A stretch of DNA of 14,866 nucleotides from Archangium sp. Lineage in GTDB: Bacteria; Myxococcota; Myxococcia; Myxococcales; Myxococcaceae. Location: NCBI GenBank assembly GCA_016793525.1, contig JAEUJT010000394.1:1-14866 (forward strand), given 5' to 3'. The notes below the pieces were generated by a model. It was not told where the DNA came from, made no database searches, and saw nothing but the letters and a program-made list of their open reading frames with translations. Positions 8,798-14,866 of the stretch are shown here, in pieces. Position 1 is the first letter of the stretch; each line of letters starts with the position of its first letter. Made by a program: the position numbers and the translations under genes.

Positions 8798-8814
8798 CTG
8801 ACCTGGAGCACCTC

Positions 8815-10695
8815 ATGGCCAGCCTCACCATTCGAACCCCTGACGGCAAGACCCGCACCGTCAACTTGCTGAAGCGCATCACCAGCCTCGGCAAGGGCGC
8901 CGACAACGACGTCGTGCTCGAAGACCGGGCGGTGCCCGACTCGGCGGTGGCGATCATGTTCGACGGCACGGCGTGGCGCGTGGGCGGCGAGCAGGCCTTC
9001 ACCGTCAACGGCAAGAAGACCGATGAGCACACCCTGGCGGCGAACGACGTGGTGATCGTCGGCGCCACGCAGCTCACCTTCGCCACCGGTGACGCGCCCA
9101 TGGCCCAGCCGGCGCTGGCGACGCGCTTCAGCCGCAGCGACTCGAACAACCCTGACGCCTCGACGCAGGAGCAGCCGGGCATCCCCGGGCGCGAGCTGGC
9201 GGCGCTGCGGCGCCTGACGGTGCTGAGCGAGCGGCTGCTGACCAGCTACGACATCGACACGATCCTCGAGCTGCTGATGGACGAGTGCATCGACGTCACC
9301 CGGGCCGACAAGGGGTTTCTCATTCTCATGGAGTCGAACCAGCTGCGGGTGAAGGTGGCCCGCAACCTCCAGCGGGAGACGATCGAAGACGCAGTGGAGC
9401 GCGTGTCGGACTCGATCGTGGCCAAGGTGGTCAAGTCGGGCAAGCCGCTGATCATCAGCGACGCGCTCGACGACCCGGAGTTCAACGCGTCTGAATCGGT
9501 GGTGAACCTGAAGCTGCTGTCGCTGATGTGCGCGCCGCTGGTGCACAAGGGTGAGCTCTTCGGGTTGATCTACCTGGGGAACGACCGGCTGGTGAACCGC
9601 TTCGACAAGAAGGCGCTCGACACGCTCACCATCTTCGCGGCGCAGGCCTCGCTGCTGCTGCAGAACGCGCTGCTGGTGAACGAGCTCAAGCTCGAGAACA
9701 CCGAGCTCAAGAACCGCCTCGAGGAGCACACCTACGGCGACATCATCGGCGCCAGCGCGAGCATGCGCGACGTGTACAAGCGCATCGACAAGATCGCGCC
9801 CACCGACATCTCGGTGTTGGTGATCGGCGAGACCGGCACCGGCAAGGAGCTGATCGCGCGCGAGATTCACCGGCACAGCCCGCGGGTGAAGGGGCCGTTC
9901 ATCTCGATCAACTGCGGCGCCATTCCCGAGAACCTGCTCGAGTCAGAGCTCTTCGGGCACGTGAAGGGCGCGTTCACCGGGGCGGTGGCGACCAAGCTCG
10001 GGCGCTTCCAAGCGGCGATCGGCGGCACCCTTTTTCTCGACGAGATCGGCGAGATGCCGATTCAGCTGCAGGTGAAGCTGCTGCGCGCCCTGCAAGAGAA
10101 GGTCGTCTACAAGGTCGGCGACAACCGCCCGGAGCCCGTCGACATTCGGGTGGTCGCGGCGACGAACAAGAACCTCGAAGAAGAGGTGAAGCGCAACGCG
10201 TTTCGCGAAGACCTGTACTTTCGCATCAACGTGGTGACGCTGAAGCTGCCCCCGCTGCGGGAGCGCGGCGAAGACATCGCGGTGTTGGCCAAGTTCTTCC
10301 TCACCCGCTACGGGCGCGAGTTCAATTCGAAGGGCAAGGGCTTCACCCCGGCGTCGGTGGTAGCGATGAAGAAGTACAACTGGCCGGGCAACATTCGCGA
10401 GCTCGAGAACCGCATCAAGAAGGCGACGGTGCTGGCCGACAAGCCGCTGTTGGGGCCCGAAGACCTCGACCTGCGGCCGGAGAACCTGCCGCCGATCCTC
10501 CCGCTGGCGCTGGCCAAGGAGGAGTTCCAGAAGCGCTACATCAACGAGGTGCTCGAGCGAAACGGCGGGAATCGCACCAAAACGGCCAAAGATCTGGGGG
10601 TCGACCCGCGCACCGTCTTCAGGCATCTCGAGAAATTGGACGCCGAGCGCAACGGCACGCCCCTGCCACCAGAGCCAGAGTACGACGATGTGTGA
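8815..10695 (+). CDS. Sigma-54-dependent transcriptional activator, FHA-GAF-AAA-Fis HTH
   Basis: Bacterial enhancer-binding protein of 626 residues that would open sigma-54 promoters by ATP hydrolysis. Domains in order: a degenerate FHA domain (about 4-92), a GAF domain (about 142-288), a short helical linker (285-305), an AAA+ domain (about 308-545), and a Fis-type helix-turn-helix (about 575-607, [19 protein letters not shown]). AAA+ signatures are intact: Walker A GETGTGKE (338-345), the sigma-54 contact loop GAFTGA (385-390), Walker [11 protein letters not shown] (404-413), and the [11 protein letters not shown] and LPPLRER arginine segments. In the FHA domain the usual Arg is Lys27, and the usual Ser and His of the 'SxxH' block are replaced in AVPDSAVAI (39-47); the Asn of the NG turn (65-66) remains. 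The start is the ATG at 8815 with GGAG seven bases before it. The open frame continues upstream only as a shadow. It lies 29 bp after the TPR gene. Confidence 0.95.
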   Translation: MASLTIRTPDGKTRTVNLLKRITSLGKGADNDVVLEDRAVPDSAVAIMFDGTAWRVGGEQAFTVNGKKTDEHTLAANDVVIVGATQLTFATGDAPMAQPALATRFSRSDSNNPDASTQEQPGIPGRELAALRRLTVLSERLLTSYDIDTILELLMDECIDVTRADKGFLILMESNQLRVKVARNLQRETIEDAVERVSDSIVAKVVKSGKPLIISDALDDPEFNASESVVNLKLLSLMCAPLVHKGELFGLIYLGNDRLVNRFDKKALDTLTIFAAQASLLLQNALLVNELKLENTELKNRLEEHTYGDIIGASASMRDVYKRIDKIAPTDISVLVIGETGTGKELIAREIHRHSPRVKGPFISINCGAIPENLLESELFGHVKGAFTGAVATKLGRFQAAIGGTLFLDEIGEMPIQLQVKLLRALQEKVVYKVGDNRPEPVDIRVVAATNKNLEEEVKRNAFREDLYFRINVVTLKLPPLRERGEDIAVLAKFFLTRYGREFNSKGKGFTPASVVAMKKYNWPGNIRELENRIKKATVLADKPLLGPEDLDLRPENLPPILPLALAKEEFQKRYINEVLERNGGNRTKTAKDLGVDPRTVFRHLEKLDAERNGTPLPPEPEYDDV

Positions 10696-11326
10696 GATTC
10701 ATAACGGGCTGATTTCGTTGAGGTGGACTGACTCCAGAGTCATGGCGCTGCTCTTGCTATGGCCTGTGCTCACGATGTCGGGCTGCTTGCTCCCACAAGA
10801 CGATTTCTTCGCGATGGACGGAGGCCGCATCGTGCGGCTGCCAGACGCGCGCAACCTGCCGCCGCGGATCATCGATTCTGGGCGCAAGCCGGCGCAGCAA
10901 GAGACAACGATTCGGGTGGGCACGTTCAACGCCACCACCTGCCGGAGAGAAGACGCGGAGTTCGCGGTCTTCGTCGATGACGAGAGCCAGGCCATCGACG
11001 CGCGCTGGTTCATCGACCCGCAGAGCACCTACGTGCCGACGCCGGCCACGCCAATCATTCCTGGCCAGCGGGTGGGAAAAGTCCTCACGGCGCCACGCGA
11101 GGTGAAGTCTCCAGTGGCGCTGGCGTCGGCGCTGATCGGGTTCAGCGACGGCAAGAAGCACCGGGTCGAGGTGGTGGTCACCGACGGAGACTTCACGGAG
11201 ACGGCGTCTGGCGGGTTGGACATTCGCTCCAACGCCACTGGCTTCGACGAGACGGGCACGCCCGTTGCGCAGCCGGCCTACCGCACCAGCTTCGTCTGGT
11301 TCGTCGAGGTGCAACCGTGCCCGTGA
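10688..11326 (+). CDS. Hypothetical lipoprotein
   Basis: Predicted lipoprotein of up to 212 residues, with no family that I recognise. A hydrophobic stretch (MALLLLWPVLTMSGC) ends in a lipobox with Cys33 as the lipidated residue. The start is uncertain. ATG 10688 overlaps the activator stop by 8 bp and gives a long 18-residue n-region. TTG 10718 or ATG 10742 would give a shorter signal peptide. TTG 10718 keeps two Arg in the n-region and looks biologically neat, but no start has a strong ribosome site. The mature part looks beta-rich (TTIRVGTFNATTC, RVEVVVTDGDF, TSFVWFVEV), consistent with an Ig-like or other beta-sandwich fold. Two Cys (in TTCRRE and QPCP) could pair. The next gene, also a lipoprotein, overlaps by 10 bp, so the two probably act together at the outer membrane or in the periplasm. 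Confidence 0.8.
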   Translation: MCEIHNGLISLRWTDSRVMALLLLWPVLTMSGCLLPQDDFFAMDGGRIVRLPDARNLPPRIIDSGRKPAQQETTIRVGTFNATTCRREDAEFAVFVDDESQAIDARWFIDPQSTYVPTPATPIIPGQRVGKVLTAPREVKSPVALASALIGFSDGKKHRVEVVVTDGDFTETASGGLDIRSNATGFDETGTPVAQPAYRTSFVWFVEVQPCP

Positions 11327-12975
11327 GGCCTCTCCTGCTCGTCGCGGCGGTGGTGCTCGCGGGGTGCGCGTCGAACGCGCCGCTTTTCCCCGGGCCGGCG
11401 ACGTGCGAGAGCGACGCCCAGTGCGACGAGGGGCAGCTCTGCTTCCCCGAGGGCTGCGCCGACCCGGCAAAAGATGTGGTGGTCGAGGTCGCCGGCAATT
11501 CGTCGCTGGGCATGTACCCGCAAGACTTCGCGGTGCCCGATGGCACGCTTGGGCAGCGCCTCGACTTCACGGTGGCCAAGCCGAGCGTGTTGATCGGAGA
11601 GCTCCAGCGCGAGCGCAGCACCGGCATCGACCCCACCAACCGCGACGTCTTCACCGAGGCCGTGGTGGTCCGCGCGACGGGCGAGAGCGAGCTGATCCCC
11701 GGGGTTCGGCGATCGTACGAGACGCGCTTCAACCAGACCGAGCGCGGCGTCTTCTCGATGACGGTGGGCGTGGGTCGGTTCACCGTCATGGCGCTGCCGG
11801 TGAACAGCTCGGTGCCGCCGACCAGCGTCGCCGACATTCGCGTGATCGGTGGGCAAGAGACCCCGGCGCCGATGTCATTTCCCTCGGTCGAAGGCACGGT
11901 GGTGCTCACCGGCCGGCTGCTCAAGTACAAGAGCTCGAGCGTCACTTCGAGCGCGGTGGCGATGACCGACGTCGCGATGGATCTGCAGGCCTTCAACGCC
12001 ATCGACGGGCAGCCGCTTTCGCAGCGGGTGCCGGTGTCATCGGGTCTCCCCGCGAGTACCGGTGACTTCATTCTTTCGCTCAACCCGTCGGCGCTGAAGC
12101 TCAACGCGGTGCAGCTGGTGGCGTCGCCGCGCGAGTCGGGCACGCTGGTGCCGACGAAGACCTTCTCGGTGGCGGTGCCGTTCATGGCGGCGGTGACGCT
12201 GGAGATGGGAGACTTCGGCCTGCCGGTGGCCGTCAAGGGCCGGGTGCTCGACGTCACCGACACCCCTGTCGCGTCGGCCTCGGTGGTGCTGTCGGGCGTG
12301 GCCCGCGGTGGTGGCCGGTTCCGATCGAAGGTGGTGCTGACCGACGAGAGCGGGTCCTTCGCCGTCGACGCGCTGCCGAACGAGTTCAGCACGCCGTACA
12401 CGTTGACGGTGGTGCCGCTCCCCGCGAGCCGAGCGGCCGTGGCGGCGCCGTCGGTCAACATCTCGTCGACGTACGACGGTGCGCCGATCACGGTGCGCTG
12501 CGGCGATCGGGCGGTCGTCACCGGCGTCGTGAGCCGCCCCGATGGCACGCCCGCCGCACAGGTGCGGATCCGCGCGGTCGATCAGGCCTCCACGCCGCGC
12601 GCCCTGCCCGTCGACGACGTCGAGGGCGTGACCAACGCCGACGGCAGCTATTCGCTCACGCTCGACGTCGGCCAGTGGCTGCTCGAGTTTCTGCCCGGCG
12701 GCGCGCTCCCGCGTATGGGCCGGGGCATCACGGTACAGACCGAGCTCGGCGGCGGCACCGGCCGGCTGCGAGAGCCTCAGGTGATCGCTCCAGTGCGGCT
12801 ACCGAACGGGCGGCGGGTCTCTGGCGCCATCACCGATGGCCTGACCACCCAGGCGCTCGCGGTGCTGCGCTTCTTCCGCGTTGCGCCGATCGGCGGCAAG
12901 ACGGTCAGCGTGTTCCTCGGGTCGACGCTGTCCGACGAGCGCGGGCAATACGAGCTCGTGCTCCCGACGAGGTAG
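11317..12975 (+). CDS. Lipoprotein with Cys-rich motif and carboxypeptidase-regulatory-like beta-sandwich repeats
   Basis: Lipoprotein of 552 residues starting at GTG 11317, with GAGGTG six bases upstream inside the previous gene. The signal peptide ends in the lipobox LAGC (Cys17). A short Cys-rich motif follows (Cys30, 36, 42, 47: CESDAQC, then GQLCFPEGC), of a kind common just after the lipid anchor in myxobacterial surface proteins. The rest is beta-rich. At least three units have the carboxypeptidase regulatory-like pattern of 'G-x-V-x-D-x-x-x-x-P-V' and 'T-x-x-x-G-x-F/Y': about 305-368, 398-460 and 498-550. A more diverged unit may lie at 195-270. Such domains are usually structural or binding modules in surface proteins, and no enzyme domain is visible. 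This is the last gene of the plus-strand run and ends in TAG. Confidence 0.88.
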   Translation: MPVRPLLLVAAVVLAGCASNAPLFPGPATCESDAQCDEGQLCFPEGCADPAKDVVVEVAGNSSLGMYPQDFAVPDGTLGQRLDFTVAKPSVLIGELQRERSTGIDPTNRDVFTEAVVVRATGESELIPGVRRSYETRFNQTERGVFSMTVGVGRFTVMALPVNSSVPPTSVADIRVIGGQETPAPMSFPSVEGTVVLTGRLLKYKSSSVTSSAVAMTDVAMDLQAFNAIDGQPLSQRVPVSSGLPASTGDFILSLNPSALKLNAVQLVASPRESGTLVPTKTFSVAVPFMAAVTLEMGDFGLPVAVKGRVLDVTDTPVASASVVLSGVARGGGRFRSKVVLTDESGSFAVDALPNEFSTPYTLTVVPLPASRAAVAAPSVNISSTYDGAPITVRCGDRAVVTGVVSRPDGTPAAQVRIRAVDQASTPRALPVDDVEGVTNADGSYSLTLDVGQWLLEFLPGGALPRMGRGITVQTELGGGTGRLREPQVIAPVRLPNGRRVSGAITDGLTTQALAVLRFFRVAPIGGKTVSVFLGSTLSDERGQYELVLPTR

Positions 12976-13004
12976 TTTCCTGCCCCTTCGCAGCGTGGTT
13001 TCCA

Positions 13005-13021
13005 GGGCTGGCGTGCAGCCC
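13005..13021. terminator. Candidate bidirectional hairpin in the convergent gap
   Basis: GGGCTG-GCGTG-CAGCCC forms a perfect 6-bp GC-rich stem with a 5-base loop, in the 62-bp gap between two convergent genes. There is no T-run on either side, so it does not fit a classical intrinsic terminator. It might still limit read-through or protect 3' ends. Confidence 0.3.
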
Positions 13022-13037
13022 GTCACTGGGGGCGCAG

Positions 13038-13517
13038 TTATCGGGGCGCAGCGTCGAGGGCGGCGCGGGTCGCGGCGAGCACCGGCCCGAGCTCGGTCGA
13101 GAACTGCACCGCGTTCACCGTCGCGGCCGAGAGGTACGTGTCGACCTGCGAGAACGCGGCGTCGAGCGTGGGGGCGCCTTGCCCGCTGCACTGCCCGCGG
13201 AGTCCCGTGAACCGCTGGAGCCAATCGGCGCGAAAAGTGGTCCACTCGCGCTCGCTTTCGGTCGGCACGAGGTGGTTGGCGACCTCGCGGCGGCGGGCCT
13301 CGAGCTCGTCGAACAGCCCGCGGAGGCTCGCGCCGCACACCGACTCAGACAGCGACGCGCCCGCGGGGGCCGCGGAGGGCTCCATGGACAACACCGAGCG
13401 CACCACGCCGGTGATGATCAACCCGCAGAACACCAAGGTCAGCACCAGGTACACCGACAACGCCACCGCGCGGTGGACACGGAACCGGGGGTCGTCTCGT
13501 GGAGGTGCGTCGCTCAT
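13038..13517 (-). CDS. Hypothetical single-pass membrane protein
   Basis: Protein of 159 residues of unknown family. A short cytoplasmic N-terminus with Arg/Asp is followed by one transmembrane helix (about 18-43). The remainder is a mostly helical extracytoplasmic domain with two Cys (61 and 110) that could form a disulphide. The aromatic patch EREWTTFRADWLQRF (90-104) suggests a packed helix. The ATG at 13517 lies 15 bp after the stop of the TPR gene, with no strong ribosome site, so translation may depend on read-through from upstream. It is third in a minus-strand group after the beta-barrel-like and TPR proteins, which suggests a shared envelope job. No catalytic motif is seen. Confidence 0.75.
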   Translation of the reverse strand: MSDAPPRDDPRFRVHRAVALSVYLVLTLVFCGLIITGVVRSVLSMEPSAAPAGASLSESVCGASLRGLFDELEARRREVANHLVPTESEREWTTFRADWLQRFTGLRGQCSGQGAPTLDAAFSQVDTYLSAATVNAVQFSTELGPVLAATRAALDAAPR

Positions 13518-13532
13518 GTCACTGGCGCGGCG

Positions 13533-14501
13533 TTAGCGGGGCCCGGTAGGCGGCGCGGTTGGAACCGGAGCCGCCGCGGGGGCCGCGACAGGTGCGGCGG
13601 GCGCCACCGTAGGCACCGACGCCGTGGCCGCCGCGCGCTGCACCCGGAGGAAAAACTGCTGGCGATACTCACTGCCCGGGTGCGACGAGAGCGCCTCGCG
13701 CGACGCCGCCACCGCTTTGTCTTTCTGGCCCGTCACGTCGTACGCCTGCACCAGCAGCAGCAGCGCGAAGTCACGGCTCTTCGCCTTCTTGTCGCTCTCG
13801 ACGAAGCGGTTCAGCGGGCCGATGGCCTCGTCGAACTTGCGGGTCTGCATGTACGCGTTGCCGAGGAAGAACAGCGCTTCGTTCACCTCTTCGTCGCCGG
13901 CGCCCATGCTGGTGAGCCGCGACAGCTGGGCGATGGCCTCGGGCCAGTCTTGCTTGCGGAAGGCGGTCTTGCCGCGCTCGAGCATCGCCGCGCCGACCTC
14001 TTTGCGCAGCGAGCCGGAGCGATCGCTCAGCACGGTCTTCTGAAACGGCGTCAACTTGGCGGAGTCGATTCGAGCCAGCGCGTCGACGCCCTTGAGGCGA
14101 TCATCGCCCGAGCCGGTGGACATGAGCTTGTAGACCTGGGCGGCGTTCTGCTCGGCGGTCATCGAGGCGACGGCCTCAGCCTTCTGCTTCTCGACCTGGG
14201 TCGTCAGCTCGCTCACCTGCGCCTCGAGCCGCTGCTTTTCGCTCTGCGACGACGCGGCCTTGGCGTTCGACACCGCGACCACACCCCCGACACAGAGGGC
14301 CAAGAAGCCCAGGTACGCGACGCCGGTGCTGAGCCAGCTGCGCTTCTGAAAGTCGGCCTGCTGCTGCGCGACGACCTTGAGCTCGGCGTGCAGCGTCTTG
14401 AGCGCGTTGTCGGTCTTGATCGTCATGTTGCGCGATTCGATGACCTCGCGCCGAATGTCTTCGAGCGGCTTCATCACATCAGCCGTTGGTTCCGTCGCCA
14501 T
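13533..14501 (-). CDS. Inner-membrane coiled-coil/TPR protein with Pro-Ala tail
   Basis: Protein of 322 residues. The order is: a cytoplasmic helical N-terminus (1-55), one transmembrane helix (about 57-77), a coiled-coil stretch (about 85-115, SEKQRLEAQVSELTTQVEKQ), an all-helical region, and TPR-like repeats at about 170-195, 207-236 and 245-275. The repeats include GKTAFRKQDWPEAIAQL and LGNAYMQTRKFDEAIGPL. A low-complexity Pro/Ala tail (297-320) could extend through the periplasm or cell wall. The architecture recalls YbgF/CpoB-type coiled-coil plus TPR periplasmic proteins, but with a membrane anchor instead of a cleaved signal; homology is not shown. The start ATG 14501 has AGGGGGA five bases upstream. 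It lies 28 bp after the beta-barrel-like gene and 15 bp before the small membrane protein, so an operon is likely. Confidence 0.87.
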   Translation of the reverse strand: MATEPTADVMKPLEDIRREVIESRNMTIKTDNALKTLHAELKVVAQQQADFQKRSWLSTGVAYLGFLALCVGGVVAVSNAKAASSQSEKQRLEAQVSELTTQVEKQKAEAVASMTAEQNAAQVYKLMSTGSGDDRLKGVDALARIDSAKLTPFQKTVLSDRSGSLRKEVGAAMLERGKTAFRKQDWPEAIAQLSRLTSMGAGDEEVNEALFFLGNAYMQTRKFDEAIGPLNRFVESDKKAKSRDFALLLLVQAYDVTGQKDKAVAASREALSSHPGSEYRQQFFLRVQRAAATASVPTVAPAAPVAAPAAAPVPTAPPTGPR

Positions 14502-14529
14502 GCGTCCCCCTGTACCACAGCAACCCGCG

Positions 14530-14866
14530 TCAGAAGCCGGGAACAGCCATGTCTTTCCGCGCCGGCGCCGCGGGTAAAAAGATGGTCACGCCGGCGGAGA
14601 CGAAGAGGCCTCCGACGTTGGCGCCGGAGATGGTGGGCACGAAGAAGCGCGCGAAGAGCCAGCGCACGTCGAGCGTGATGCCGACGCGCTCGGTGAAGCG
14701 CCAGGTCGCGCCGCCGTTGATCGAGGTCCCGAAGAGCGCCGACTCGTACGTGACGAAGCTTGCGGTGGAGATCAGCGCCAACGTCGGCCCGACCTGCGCG
14801 CCCAGGTACGGCGAGAAGCCCTTGAAGAGCACGTCGTTGCGGGTGAGCCGAACGCCGAGCAGCACC
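14530..14866 (-). CDS. Outer-membrane beta-barrel-like protein, C-terminal part
   Basis: The last 111-112 residues of a gene that continues beyond the right edge; the GTG near 14865 is probably an internal Val, not a start. The sequence alternates polar and hydrophobic residues in amphipathic strands separated by turns: FSPYLGAQVGPTLAL, INGGATWRFTERVGITLDVRWLF and GLFVSAGVTIFL. This is typical of small outer-membrane beta-barrels of the OmpA/OmpW-like type. The final strand is followed by a short Pro/Ala tail ending in Phe; a C-terminal Phe is the usual signal for barrel assembly. The specific family cannot be told from this fragment. It is first in the minus-strand group with the coiled-coil/TPR protein, with a gap of 28 bp. 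Confidence 0.7.
   Translation of the reverse strand, partial: VLLGVRLTRNDVLFKGFSPYLGAQVGPTLALISTASFVTYESALFGTSINGGATWRFTERVGITLDVRWLFARFFVPTISGANVGGLFVSAGVTIFLPAAPARKDMAVPGF

Noticed and set aside
8377..8814. An N-terminal extension of the sigma-54 activator
   Set aside because: The frame is open but overlaps the end of the TPR gene and reads as low-complexity Arg-rich sequence. The ATG at 8815 has a good ribosome site and begins the FHA fold directly.
12675..14678. A 667-codon plus-strand open frame across the end of the lipoprotein gene and the minus-strand set
   Set aside because: It crosses genes on both strands, is highly biased to Arg/Ala/Leu, and competes with minus-strand genes that have signal, membrane and TPR patterns.

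Overview
This is a GC-rich, densely coded chromosomal window from a deltaproteobacterium-like organism, most likely a myxobacterium (Myxococcota). Three things point there. A 6-phosphofructokinase gene is followed, with a 1-bp overlap, by a membrane-anchored Ser/Thr kinase, the arrangement known for pfk-pkn4 of Myxococcus xanthus. An FHA-GAF-AAA sigma-54 activator lies in the same run. Several lipoproteins and TPR proteins have the usual myxobacterial look. I see no rRNA, tRNA, CRISPR array, insertion sequence or phage gene, and no gap above 300 bases without a gene.

Layout. (1) Positions 1-3077, minus strand: lepA followed 3 nt later by lepB, the classical lepA-lep pair; lepB runs off the left edge. 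(2) 3078-3166: divergent control region rich in short dyads. (3) 3167-3667 (+): a small secreted DUF2914-like protein. It overlaps tail to tail by 17 bp with a minus-strand single-pass membrane protein (3651-4286). (4) 4331-4780 (+): a small TPR-type protein. (5) 4781-4908: leader of pfk with a spaced inverted repeat. (6) 4909-12975 (+): a tight six-gene run, namely pfk, a pkn4-like kinase, a TPR/membrane protein, an FHA-GAF sigma-54 activator and two lipoproteins. Junctions are 1-bp overlap, 4-bp overlap, 29-bp gap, 8-bp overlap and 10-bp overlap. (7) 14866-13038 (minus): a beta-barrel-like protein (partial), a TPR/coiled-coil inner-membrane protein and a small single-pass membrane protein. 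This group converges on the plus-strand run across a 62-bp gap with a small hairpin.

How the genes may work together. In M. xanthus the Pkn4 kinase phosphorylates and activates phosphofructokinase, linking signalling to glycogen and sugar use. Here the kinase also carries a periplasmic PEGA-like region with a CxxC pair. Its gene is followed by an envelope TPR protein, a sigma-54 activator and two lipoproteins with beta-sandwich repeats. A reasonable inference is an envelope-sensing module that acts on glycolysis through the kinase and on transcription through the activator. The activator's FHA domain lacks the residues normally needed to bind phosphothreonine, so a simple 'kinase product is read by the FHA domain' model is doubtful. 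This extended module is the most interesting part of the window.
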